From Mesorhizobium sp. B2-7-2 (GTDB taxonomy: Bacteria > Pseudomonadota > Alphaproteobacteria > Rhizobiales > Rhizobiaceae), in NCBI RefSeq assembly GCF_006440775.1, contig NZ_VFTZ01000028.1, forward strand, positions 1 through 64,000: a stretch of DNA of 64,000 nt, read 5' to 3'. A program made the translations under genes and the position numbers. Every line of letters begins with the position of its first letter. Positions within the stretch are counted from its first letter, which is position 1. Below the pieces are notes generated by a model. That model was not told the DNA's origin. It saw only the letters and a program-made list of their open reading frames with translations, and did no database searches. This document shows positions 25,201 to 33,544 of the stretch, in pieces.

Positions 25201-25980
25201 TCAAAACGCGCTGACGTAGAGGCCGCCGTCGACCGGGATGTTCTGGCCGGTGAGGTAGCCGGCATGGACCGAGCAGAGGAAGGCGCATATCTGGCCGAAT
25301 TCCTCCGGCGTGCCGAGACGTTTTGCCGGCACGTCGGCACTGATGCGGGCCTTGCGCGCGGCGGCCGCGGCCGGGTCTTCCGGGGTGCCGGCCTCATGCG
25401 GGCCGCGCAGCCGGTCGGTATCGAGCTTGCCGGGCAGCAGGCTGTTGATGGTGACGTTGCGGTCCATGACCGTCCGCGCCACGCCGGCGAGGAACGAGGT
25501 CAGGCCGGCGCGCGCGCCGGACGACAGGTCGAGACCGGGGATCGGCACATAGACCGACAGCGAGGTGATGTTGACGATGCGGCCGAAGCCGCGCTTGGCC
25601 ATGCCGTCGATCACCGCCTGGATGAGCTCGATCGGCGTGACCATGTTCTGCGTCACGCCCTCAAGGATCTTGCTGCGGTCGAGCTCGCGAAAATCGCGCA
25701 GCGGCGGGCCGCCATTGTTGTTGACCAGAATGTCGGGATCGGGGCAGGCGGCGAGCATCGTTTTCTGCACCTCGGGCTTCGACACGTCGCCGGCGACTTC
25801 GATGACATCGACGCCGAATAGATCGCGGATCTCCTTGGCGGTCTTGGCCACGAGTTCGGCGTTGCGGCCGTTGACGACGAGGTCGACGCCGGCTTCGGCA
25901 AGCGCCATGGCGCAGCCACGCCCCAGTCCCTTGCTCGAGGCGCAGACGATGGCTTTCTTGCCGCGAATGCCGAGATCCAT
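25201..25980 (-). CDS. SDR-family oxidoreductase lacking the usual Tyr/Lys pair
   Basis: A 259-residue short-chain dehydrogenase/reductase. The cofactor site is ASSKGLGRGCAMALA (residues 14-28) and VNNNGGPP (NNAG-equivalent, about 90). The serine-bearing strand is IVNITSLSV. At the position of the catalytic Y-x-x-x-K the sequence reads S-S-G-A-R (LDLSSGARAGL), so both Tyr and Lys are missing. The C-terminal LTGQNIPVDGG is standard. A subgroup of SDRs carries this change, and their activity is uncertain. The start at 25980 begins the classic N-terminal beta strand directly. Confidence 0.85.
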   Translation of the reverse strand: MDLGIRGKKAIVCASSKGLGRGCAMALAEAGVDLVVNGRNAELVAKTAKEIRDLFGVDVIEVAGDVSKPEVQKTMLAACPDPDILVNNNGGPPLRDFRELDRSKILEGVTQNMVTPIELIQAVIDGMAKRGFGRIVNITSLSVYVPIPGLDLSSGARAGLTSFLAGVARTVMDRNVTINSLLPGKLDTDRLRGPHEAGTPEDPAAAAARKARISADVPAKRLGTPEEFGQICAFLCSVHAGYLTGQNIPVDGGLYVSAF

Positions 25981-26101
25981 GACGGTTTTCTCCTGATTGT
26001 GTTGCGCGCAAGCTAGCGCTTGGGCTGGACCAACCGCAACCGTCATACGGTTGTTGCATGAATCGGGGCATAGGCACGCGAAAGCAAAGGGTAAAATCGT
26101 G

Positions 26102-26932
26102 ATGTCCGACCCAGAGCCCCGCACTTTCCGCGCCCTGTTCATTTCCGACGTGCATCTCGGCTCGAAAGCGGCCAAGGCCGATTTCCTGATCGACTTCCTG
26201 CGTCATCACGACGCCGAGATCATCTATCTGGTCGGCGATATCGTCGATGGCTGGCGGCTGCGGCGCAACTGGCATTGGCCGCAGAGCCACAACGACGTGG
26301 TGCAGAAGCTGCTGCGCAAGGCGCGCAAGGGCGCCTCGATCACCTATATCGCCGGCAATCACGACGAATTCGCCCGCCAGTTCCAGGGCGTGCATTTCGG
26401 CGGCATCGTCGTCGCCGACCGCGCCATCCACGAGACCGCCGACGGCCGGCGCCTGCTGGTCATCCATGGCGACCAATTCGACACGGTGGTGCACAACCAG
26501 CGCTGGCTGGCCTATCTCGGCGACTATGCCTATGACGCGGCGATGCTGATCAACCGCGCGGTGACCAAACTGCGCCATCTGCTCGGCCTGCCTTACTGGT
26601 CGTTCTCGTCATGGGCGAAGGTCAAGGTGAAGAAGGCGGTGAACTTCATCGGCTCGTTCCAGACCGTGCTTTCGGAAGAGGCGCGGCGCTCGCATGTCGA
26701 CGGCGTGATCTGCGGCCACATCCATCACGCCGCAATCGAGAACTACGGCGACGTGCAGTACATCAACACCGGCGACTGGGTGGAAAGCTGCACGGCGGTG
26801 GTCGAGCATTTCGACGGCCGCATGGAAATCCTGACCTGGGCGCATGTGCTCCCTGAGGCGTCGGCCGGCAATGAAGCGCTGGTGCCGGTCGATATCATCG
26901 ACCTCAAGGGCAGGGCGGCTCAGGCGGCTTGA
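26102..26932 (+). CDS. UDP-2,3-diacylglucosamine pyrophosphatase-like metallophosphoesterase
   Basis: A 276-residue calcineurin-like phosphoesterase. All metal-binding blocks are visible: ISDVHLGSK (12-20), VGDIVDGW (about 44-51), AGNHDEF (about 83), VIHGDQFDTVVHN (about 120), and CGHIHHAAI (about 203). The D-Q-F-D and long helical insert resemble LpxH and its larger relatives that hydrolyse UDP-2,3-diacylglucosamine in lipid A synthesis. Many alphaproteobacteria use LpxI for that step, so this paralogue could act on another membrane or sugar diphosphate. It is divergent from the SDR gene across 121 bp. Confidence 0.82.
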   Translation: MSDPEPRTFRALFISDVHLGSKAAKADFLIDFLRHHDAEIIYLVGDIVDGWRLRRNWHWPQSHNDVVQKLLRKARKGASITYIAGNHDEFARQFQGVHFGGIVVADRAIHETADGRRLLVIHGDQFDTVVHNQRWLAYLGDYAYDAAMLINRAVTKLRHLLGLPYWSFSSWAKVKVKKAVNFIGSFQTVLSEEARRSHVDGVICGHIHHAAIENYGDVQYINTGDWVESCTAVVEHFDGRMEILTWAHVLPEASAGNEALVPVDIIDLKGRAAQAA

Positions 26933-27123
26933 GCGCAGCTGTCTTTTTCCCGGTTCAGCCTATTGTTTTCGCACTCAAGCTGGCCGCGCTCGCTTCCCCA
27001 GGCCCTTCCGTCAACAGTCTAGCCCTCGATCGATTGGTCCAGCCGGTTCCGTCGCGCTTTGCCGCATGTTAGGGATCCAGACACGTTGCATGGGAGTCGA
27101 ATGCAGCGAAATTGGATCGATTC

Positions 27124-28338
27124 ATGTCGCTGCCGCCGCTATCGCCCGAACAGCTTGTCAAGCCGAGCCATTTCGAACTGCGCATGAGCCTGATCTTCGC
27201 GACCTTGTTCGTCTCGCAAGGCACGCATCTGCCTTACTTTCCGCTCTGGCTGCAGGCGAAAGGTTTTCACGCCGAGCAGATTGCGGTCATCCTGGCCGCG
27301 CCGATGTTCCTGCGCGTGTTGACGACGCCGATGCTGACCGCGCTTGCCGACCGGGCCCGCGATCGCGCCGATGTCTATATCGCGGTGGTTGCAGCCTCCA
27401 TGGTCATCTCTGCCGGCTATTTCCTGCCGGCTACCTATGCCGTCGTGCTCGCCGTGTCGCTGCTTTTGACGATCGTCTGGACGCCCCATTCGCCGATGGC
27501 CGATTCGCTGGCGCTTTCGGGCGTGCGCCGTTTCGGCTCGAATTACACGGCAATGCGCAAATGGGGCTCGATCTCGTATCTGTGCGCCAATGTCGTGGGC
27601 GGATTCATCCTGGCGGCCACGGGTCCGCAGGCGGTCCCGGTCATCATCTTTATTGCGCTCGGCGCGGCCCTGGTCGCGGCGCTGCTGTCGCCGCGCATGG
27701 GGCGGCCGCGTAAGGCCTCGCCGCTGTCGGCGACCGAGATCCAGCATAAGGCGCCGACCCTGTTCAATGCCTATTTCCTCTATTTCACACTCGGCGTCGG
27801 CATCATCACCGCCAGCCATGCCTTCCTCTACGGCTTCGTCTCGATCTACTGGAAATCGATCGGAATCGGCGATTCCGTCGTTGGCCTGCTATGGGCCTGG
27901 GGCGTGGTGTCGGAAGTGTGCATGTTTCTGTTTTTCAATCGTATTTTTGCTTCGATCTCGGTTGCCAGGGTGATGGTGATCGCCGGCATCGGTTCGATCG
28001 TGCGCTGGATCGCCTTTCCGCTGGTCTGGCCGCTCGGCCTGGGCATCGCCGGCTTCTTCGGGGTCCAGACGCTGCATTCGGTATCGGTGGCGATGGTGTT
28101 GATCGGCCTGCAGAAGATGATCGGCGAAACGGTCTCCGAGGAGCGCACGGGCGCCGCGCAAGGCATCGCCTATTTCTTCAACGGCTTCTTCATGGCGGCG
28201 GTGACGCTCGCTTCAGGCCCGCTCTATGATCGCCTGGGCGTCGACGGTTTCTGGGCGATGATCCCGATCGCGGTCGTCGGCATGGTGCTGATAGGCCTGG
28301 CTTCCCGTTCAGCCCCAAAGCACCCCGTCGGGAGGTGA
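27124..28338 (+). CDS. MFS transporter, HcaT-like (3-phenylpropionate transporter family)
   Basis: A 404-residue inner-membrane protein with about 12 hydrophobic segments. The N-terminus LPYFPLWLQAKGFHAEQIAVIL followed by RVLTTPMLTALADR is typical of the MFS_1-like/HcaT branch, which includes phenylpropionate and nucleoside carriers. RKWGSISYLCANVVGG and the C-terminal TGAAQGIAYFFNGFF also fit. The ATG at 27124 is preferred; a TTG at 27112 is in frame. The 3' end overlaps the convergent epimerase gene by 30 bp. Substrate cannot be stated. Confidence 0.88.
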   Translation: MSLPPLSPEQLVKPSHFELRMSLIFATLFVSQGTHLPYFPLWLQAKGFHAEQIAVILAAPMFLRVLTTPMLTALADRARDRADVYIAVVAASMVISAGYFLPATYAVVLAVSLLLTIVWTPHSPMADSLALSGVRRFGSNYTAMRKWGSISYLCANVVGGFILAATGPQAVPVIIFIALGAALVAALLSPRMGRPRKASPLSATEIQHKAPTLFNAYFLYFTLGVGIITASHAFLYGFVSIYWKSIGIGDSVVGLLWAWGVVSEVCMFLFFNRIFASISVARVMVIAGIGSIVRWIAFPLVWPLGLGIAGFFGVQTLHSVSVAMVLIGLQKMIGETVSEERTGAAQGIAYFFNGFFMAAVTLASGPLYDRLGVDGFWAMIPIAVVGMVLIGLASRSAPKHPVGR

Positions 28339-29292
28339 AACCAGCGATCCCCGGTAGACGAGACCGGGCTCGCGATCTCGTGCCAGCAGCAGCGGACCGT
28401 CGAGGTCGACGAAGTCGGCGTCCTGCGCGAGCAGCACCGCCGGGGCCATGGCGAGCGAAGTGCCGACCATGCAGCCCACCATGATGCCGAAGCCGAGTTC
28501 GCGCGCGCGGTCGCGCAAATTCAACGCCTCGGTCAGGCCTCCGGATTTGTCGAGCTTGATGTTGACGGCGTCGTAGAGGCCGACCAGCGCATCGAGGTCC
28601 TTTGCCGCGTGCACGCTTTCGTCGGCGCAGACCGGCACCGGATGCGCGATCCGGCGCAGGATGTCGTCCTTGCCCGCCGGCAGCGGCTGTTCGACAAGCG
28701 CGACGCCGTGCTGCGCGGCGAAGGCAAGGTTCGCCTCGACATTTTCGTCGGTCCAGCCCTCGTTGGTATCCAGGATGATGCGGCTATCGGGAGCGGCTTC
28801 CGTCACCGCGTGGATCCTTGCCATGTCGCCGTCGCCGCCGATCTTGACTTTGAGCAGTGGTCGCCCGGCATTGGCGCGCGCTTGCGCCGCCATGGCGTCC
28901 GGTTCGGCGAGCGACAGCGTGTAGGCGGTTTCCAGCGGCCTCATCGGAAGGGCCCCGATTGCCGCTGCCACAGGTGTGCCGGTCAGCTTGGCCTCCAGGT
29001 CCCAAAGGGCGCAGTCGATGGCGTTTCGCGCGGCGCCCGCGGGCATGGCCGCGAGCAAGGCGGTCCGGTCGATGCCGGCGACGATCGGATCGCGCATGGC
29101 CTCGATGGTCGCGCGCACCCCCTCCATGGTCTCGCCGTAGCGCCTGTACGGCACGCACTCGCCGCGCCCGGAACGTCCCCCGTCAGCGATCGTTACGGTG
29201 ATGACTTCGGCCTCGGTTTTGGATCCGCGCGAGATGGTGAAGGTGCCGGCGATCGGGAATCGCTCCATTTCGACCGAAATGACACGCGCCAT
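28309..29292 (-). CDS. Dipeptide epimerase (L-Ala-D/L-Glu epimerase type)
   Basis: A 327-residue enolase-superfamily enzyme. The catalytic lysines are in LLKVKIGG (KxK, about residue 150), the metal ligands in ILDTNEGW (D), VEQPLP (E) and CADES (D), and the second lysine in NIKLDKSGGLTEAL. This set is characteristic of dipeptide epimerases that invert D-Glu/L-Glu in murein dipeptides during recycling. The ATG at 29292 has GGAGAAG upstream. It diverges from the Mla-type operon across 77 bp. Other acyl-amino-acid epimerase activities are possible. Confidence 0.88.
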   Translation of the reverse strand: MARVISVEMERFPIAGTFTISRGSKTEAEVITVTIADGGRSGRGECVPYRRYGETMEGVRATIEAMRDPIVAGIDRTALLAAMPAGAARNAIDCALWDLEAKLTGTPVAAAIGALPMRPLETAYTLSLAEPDAMAAQARANAGRPLLKVKIGGDGDMARIHAVTEAAPDSRIILDTNEGWTDENVEANLAFAAQHGVALVEQPLPAGKDDILRRIAHPVPVCADESVHAAKDLDALVGLYDAVNIKLDKSGGLTEALNLRDRARELGFGIMVGCMVGTSLAMAPAVLLAQDADFVDLDGPLLLARDREPGLVYRGSLVSPPDGVLWG

Positions 29293-29369
29293 AATTTTCT
29301 TCTCCGGCTGTGCGACACCGGTCTGCCGGCAAATCGACACGCCAGTCCGGTCACGCTAAACAGGACGCC

Positions 29370-30554
29370 ATGTTGACCATCCGCAAACGCGACGCAAGCG
29401 GCGAGCCCAAGGACGCCGAGCACCGGCCTCGCATCGCCGTGGGCGAGGAAGGGGGCGTGCTGGGCTGCGCCTTTTCCGGCGTGTGGACGACGCGCACCGT
29501 GGCGCTGGTCGATGCCGACATGCGCAGGATCGAGCAGAGAAGCGGCGCAAAACAGCTGATGCTCGACCTTTCCCACATCGAAAAGATGGACACCGCCGGC
29601 GCATGGCTTATCGACCGGCTGGCCAGCGCCTTCGAGAAGAAAGGCGTCGAGGTCCATTTGCAGGGGCAGAGCGAGATCGCTTCGATTCTGCTCGGCGCGG
29701 TCGGCGATGCGGTTCGCCGGGAGCCCGAATCGGGTCCGTCCGGACCGCCCAACATCATCCTGCGCGCGCTGGAGCTGGTTGGCCGGCGTGTCTACGAGAT
29801 GCGCGACGATTTCTTCGCCTCGATGAACATCCTCGGCGCCACGATCCGCGGCGCGCAGATGAAGCTCGGCCGCGGCCACGCGGTCAACCCGGCCGCGATC
29901 TTCAACCAGATCGATCGCATGGGCGTCGGCGCGATACCGGTGGTGGTGCTGATGTCGGCCATTGTCGGCGCAATCGTCGCCCAGCAGGGCGCCTACCAGC
30001 TCAGCTATTTCGGCGCCAACATCTTCGTCGTCGACCTTGTCGGCGTGCTGATCCTGCGCGAGCTCGGCGTGCTGATGACGGCGATCATGCTCGCCGGCCG
30101 TTCGGGCAGCGCCATCACCGCCGAGATCGGCTCGATGAAGATGCGCGAGGAGGTCGACGCGCTGAAGGTGATCGGCCTCAATCCGATCGGCGTGCTGGTC
30201 TTTCCGCGGCTCGTCGCGCTGGTGATCGGGCTGCCATGCCTCACGATCATCGCCAATTTTGCCGCGCTTGGCGGCGGCATCGTCGCCGCCTGGCTCTATT
30301 CCGATATCCCACCGGCCGCGTTCATCGACAGGCTGCGCGTCGCCATCGACCTCAGCACCATCTTTGCCGGCCTGATCAAGGCGCCGTTCATGGCCCTGAT
30401 CATCGGCATCATCGCGTCGGTCGAGGGCATGAAGGTCGGCGGCAGCGCCGAATCGCTGGGCCTGCACGTGACCGCGTCGGTGGTGAAGTCGATCTTCGTC
30501 GTCATCATCCTCGACGGGCTTTTCGCCATGTTCTACGCAGCGATCGGGTTCTGA
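29370..30554 (+). CDS. STAS-MlaE fusion permease of a lipid-transport ABC system
   Basis: A 394-residue inner-membrane permease. Residues 1-120 hold an N-terminal STAS-like domain (LMLDLSHIEKMDTAGAWLID), the counterpart of separate MlaB. Residues 130-394 are the MlaE permease with AVNPAAIFNQIDRMGVGAIP, REQ-like LRELGVLMTAIMLAGRSGSA and EEVDALKVIGLNPIGVLVFPR. MlaE partners with an ATPase and an MCE protein to move phospholipids between inner and outer membranes. It starts an operon with the next three genes, with 1 bp to the ATPase gene. AGGA lies 5 bases before the ATG. Confidence 0.93.
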   Translation: MLTIRKRDASGEPKDAEHRPRIAVGEEGGVLGCAFSGVWTTRTVALVDADMRRIEQRSGAKQLMLDLSHIEKMDTAGAWLIDRLASAFEKKGVEVHLQGQSEIASILLGAVGDAVRREPESGPSGPPNIILRALELVGRRVYEMRDDFFASMNILGATIRGAQMKLGRGHAVNPAAIFNQIDRMGVGAIPVVVLMSAIVGAIVAQQGAYQLSYFGANIFVVDLVGVLILRELGVLMTAIMLAGRSGSAITAEIGSMKMREEVDALKVIGLNPIGVLVFPRLVALVIGLPCLTIIANFAALGGGIVAAWLYSDIPPAAFIDRLRVAIDLSTIFAGLIKAPFMALIIGIIASVEGMKVGGSAESLGLHVTASVVKSIFVVIILDGLFAMFYAAIGF

Positions 30555-30555
30555 G

Positions 30556-31368
30556 ATGGCGAACGGCAACGGCGCCACGGCAGCGCAGGACACGAATGAC
30601 AACGAAATCGTGCTTTCGGTTCGCGATGTCACCGTCGCCATCGGCGACAAGGTGATCCTCGACAAGCTCTCGCTCGATATCAAGCGCGGGGAAATCCTCG
30701 GCTTCGTCGGCGCTTCGGGCGCCGGCAAATCCGTGCTGTTGCGCACCATATTGGGACTGATGCCGAAGCAATCGGGGACGATCAGCCTGTTCGGCGTCGA
30801 CGTCGACAAGGCAAGCGACGCGGACCGTTTGCGCATCGATATGCGGCTCGGCGTCCTTTTCCAGCATGGCGCGCTGTTTTCGGCGCTGACGGTGCTGGAA
30901 AACGTGCAGGTGCCGATGCGTGAATATCTCGACCTGCCCAGGGCGCTGATGGACGAGCTTGCCATGCTCAAGATCGAGCTGGTCGGGTTGCCGGCCGATG
31001 CGGCGCAGAAATTTCCCTCCGAGCTGTCCGGCGGCATGATCAAGCGCGCGGCGCTGGCGCGCGCCCTGGCGCTCGATCCGGACATCGTCTTTCTCGACGA
31101 GCCGACCTCCGGGCTCGACCCGATCAGCGCCGCCGAGTTCGACGAGCTTGTCGTCAAGCTGCGCGACACCATGGATCTGACCGTCTACATGGTCACGCAC
31201 GATCTCGACACGCTGTTCACCGCCTGCGATCACGTGGCGGTGCTCGGCAAGAAGAAGGTGCTGGTCGAAGGCACGATCGACGACATGCTGAAGAGCGACG
31301 AGCCGTGGGTGAAATCCTATTTCCGCGGAAAACGCGCCCGGCAACTTGATCTTGCGGCGCGCGCATAG
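30556..31368 (+). CDS. MlaF-type ABC ATPase
   Basis: A 270-residue ABC ATPase. Walker A is GASGAGKS (52-59), signature LSGGMIKRAALARALALD (about 160), Walker B DIVFLDEPTSGLDP, and the switch histidine lies in VTHDLDT. LSGGM rather than LSGGQ is characteristic of MlaF/Ttg2A-like ATPases. It drives the permease encoded immediately upstream. The C-terminus ends KSYFRGKRARQLDLAARA. Confidence 0.94.
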   Translation: MANGNGATAAQDTNDNEIVLSVRDVTVAIGDKVILDKLSLDIKRGEILGFVGASGAGKSVLLRTILGLMPKQSGTISLFGVDVDKASDADRLRIDMRLGVLFQHGALFSALTVLENVQVPMREYLDLPRALMDELAMLKIELVGLPADAAQKFPSELSGGMIKRAALARALALDPDIVFLDEPTSGLDPISAAEFDELVVKLRDTMDLTVYMVTHDLDTLFTACDHVAVLGKKKVLVEGTIDDMLKSDEPWVKSYFRGKRARQLDLAARA

Positions 31369-31382
31369 CCATAAGTGGGGCG

Positions 31383-32756
31383 ATGGAAACAAGAGCCAAC
31401 TACATTATTGTCGGCATCTTCACGCTGGGTGCGATCCTGGCGGCCTTCGCCTTCGTCTATTGGACAGCGGCGATCGGCGAAAGGGGTGAAACGGCAATGC
31501 TGCGCGTGCGCATCCCAGGCTCGGCTTCCGGCCTCAGCCGCGGCAGCCTTGTGCTGTTCAACGGCGTCAGGGTGGGTGACGTGAAGAACGTCTATATCGA
31601 CGGCGACGATCCGACCGTCGCCATCGCCGACACCGAAATCGCCCGTTGGACGCCGATCACCAAATCGACGCAGGCCGATATCGGACTGACGGGCCTCAGC
31701 GGCCAGGCCAATATCGAGCTCAAGGGCGCCGATCCGAAGGAGACCAGGCTGCTCGACGAAGCGGAGAAGGAAGGCAAGGTCGCCGAAATCGTCGCCAATC
31801 CGTCCGCGGTCACCAACCTTTTGCAGACGGCGCAGAACATCTTCACCCGCGCCGACAAGGTGCTTGGCGAGCTCGAAGGCTTCACCAAGGACGTTCGCGG
31901 TCCGCTGACGCAGACGGTCAAGAACGTCGAGACCTTCTCGGACGCGCTGGCCAAGAATTCCGACGGCATCGACAAGTTCCTGTCGGCGGTGAGCTCGCTT
32001 TCGGATCAGCTGAAGAATGTCTCGGGCCGGCTCGACAGCACGCTGAAGGCAGCCGAAGGCCTGCTTAATTCCGTCGACAAGGACCAGATCAAGAGCATCG
32101 TGGCCAATGTCGACACGGTGACCACGAACCTGAAAGAGACCAGCAAGCAGTTCGATACCGTCATCGACAACGTCAACACGGCGGTCAGCTCGATCAACGA
32201 TTTCGCCAAGCAGACGCAAGGCACATTGGCCAAGGTCAACGGCGTGCTCGATGGCATCGACCCGGCCGACGTCAAGGCCGCTTTGGCCAACATTCAAAAG
32301 GCCAGCGCCAACGCCGACAAGGCGGCGTCCGACATCGCCAAGGTCACCGACAAGATCGCCAACCGTTCCGACGACATCAACGAGACCATCAAGGACGCCC
32401 GCCAGCTCGCGCAGCGGCTCAACGATGCCTCGGTGCGCGTCGACGGCATCCTGGTCAAGGTCGACAAGCTCCTTGGCTCCGGCGAGGCCAACGGTGTCAT
32501 GGCCGATGCCAGGGCGACATTGAAATCCTTCAAGCAGGTGGCCGACACGCTGAACTCCCGCCTCGGCACAATCGTCGACAACCTGTCGCGCTTCTCCGGC
32601 CAGGGCCTGCAGAACGTCGAGGGGCTGGTGCAGGACAGCCGGCGCTCGATCAATCGCATCGAGGAAGCGGTAACCGATCTCAGCCGCAACCCGCAGCGCA
32701 TTCTGTCCGGCGGCGCCGGCGAGGTCCGGCAGTTCGATGGAAGGGCACGGCGTTGA
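31383..32756 (+). CDS. MCE-domain protein (MlaD-type) with long helical C-terminus
   Basis: A 457-residue inner-membrane anchored protein. One transmembrane segment at about 8-30 (YIIVGIFTLGAILAAFAFVY) is followed by an MCE domain (about 40-118; RIPGSASGLSRGSLVLFNGV, GLTGLSGQANIEL). MCE domains form hexameric rings for lipid passage. Residues 140-440 are a long region of polar helices (FTKDVRGPLTQTV, SVDKDQIKSIVANV and similar), longer than in E. coli MlaD, which has 183 residues, and more like the helical tunnels of PqiB/YebT-type proteins. It lies 14 bp behind the ATPase gene. Confidence 0.93.
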   Translation: METRANYIIVGIFTLGAILAAFAFVYWTAAIGERGETAMLRVRIPGSASGLSRGSLVLFNGVRVGDVKNVYIDGDDPTVAIADTEIARWTPITKSTQADIGLTGLSGQANIELKGADPKETRLLDEAEKEGKVAEIVANPSAVTNLLQTAQNIFTRADKVLGELEGFTKDVRGPLTQTVKNVETFSDALAKNSDGIDKFLSAVSSLSDQLKNVSGRLDSTLKAAEGLLNSVDKDQIKSIVANVDTVTTNLKETSKQFDTVIDNVNTAVSSINDFAKQTQGTLAKVNGVLDGIDPADVKAALANIQKASANADKAASDIAKVTDKIANRSDDINETIKDARQLAQRLNDASVRVDGILVKVDKLLGSGEANGVMADARATLKSFKQVADTLNSRLGTIVDNLSRFSGQGLQNVEGLVQDSRRSINRIEEAVTDLSRNPQRILSGGAGEVRQFDGRARR

Positions 32757-32834
32757 CTTCGACCGCCGCGACCGTCAAGAAATGAACCGCAAATGCGGGT
32801 TGATCGTAAGATCCGGGGACAGCGGGGATCACGC

Positions 32835-33446
32835 GTGAAGTCGATCGGGGTGGTTGCGGGTAGTTTGAGATCGTCCGCCGCAGCGTTGCTGGTGCTTGCG
32901 GTCGCCGGCTGCGCGGCACTGGGCGGCAAGCCGGCGCCGCTCGACACATTCGAACTGTCCGCGCCGTCGCTCGATGTGCGTGCCCACAGCCGCCGCCAGA
33001 TCCTGATCGCCCAGCCGTCAGCGCTCAAGGCGCTGGACAGCCAGAACATCGTCATCAGGCCTTCCGACCGGTCGATCCAGTTCCTCAAGGGCGCGCAATG
33101 GGCGGACCGGCTGCCGCTGATCGTGCAGGCGAGGCTGGCCGAAACCTTCCAGCGCTCCGGCAGCTTTGCCGGCGTCGGAAAGCCAGGCGAGGGGCTGGCG
33201 ATCGACTACCAGATCATAGTCGAGGTGCGCTCCTTCGAGGTGCGCGTCAATGGCGGCGGGCATGCCGATGTCGATCTGTTCGTGCGCATCCTGAACGACC
33301 GCAACGGCGAGGTGCGTGCCTCGAAGAGCTTCACCGCGAGCGCCCCGGTCTCTGGCAGCGGCAATGCGGCTTACGTCAGCGCGCTGGACGGCGCCTTCGG
33401 CCAGGCGGCGACCGACATCGTCCACTGGACGGATTCGACGATCTGA
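32835..33446 (+). CDS. PqiC-like ABC transport auxiliary lipoprotein
   Basis: A 203-residue lipoprotein. The signal ends VLAVAGC with the probable lipidated Cys near residue 26, followed by GKPAPLDTFELSAPSL. The core matches PqiC/ABC-type transport auxiliary lipoproteins: RQILIAQPSALKALDS, SIQFLKGAQWADRLPLIV, FRSGS-like FQRSGSF and DYQIIVEVRSFEV. PqiC docks at the outer membrane end of PqiB-type MCE tunnels. I chose the GTG at 32835 because GGGGA lies at good distance; an ATG at 32793 adds 14 basic residues with no ribosome site. It is the last gene of the operon, and a strong terminator follows. Confidence 0.88.
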   Translation: MKSIGVVAGSLRSSAAALLVLAVAGCAALGGKPAPLDTFELSAPSLDVRAHSRRQILIAQPSALKALDSQNIVIRPSDRSIQFLKGAQWADRLPLIVQARLAETFQRSGSFAGVGKPGEGLAIDYQIIVEVRSFEVRVNGGGHADVDLFVRILNDRNGEVRASKSFTASAPVSGSGNAAYVSALDGAFGQAATDIVHWTDSTI

Positions 33447-33492
33447 CAGTGATTGCCAAGGCGCCGGGACACCGGCTCCATCATCGACGGAC

Positions 33493-33528
33493 AAAAGAAA
33501 AGGCGGGCCGAGGCCCGCCTTTTCTTTT
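33493..33528. terminator. Bidirectional rho-independent terminator
   Basis: AAAAGAAAAGGCGGGCC and GGCCCGCCTTTTCTTTT form a perfect 17-bp stem around a 2-base centre. The T-rich 3' side works in both directions, serving the lipid-transport operon on the plus strand and the giant gene on the minus strand. Confidence 0.9.
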
Positions 33529-33544
33529 CAGACTTGTCGGCCGT

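Noticed and set aside
24067..25821. A 584-codon plus-strand frame over the malic enzyme and SDR
   Set aside because: It crosses two well-supported genes in antisense and has no domain.
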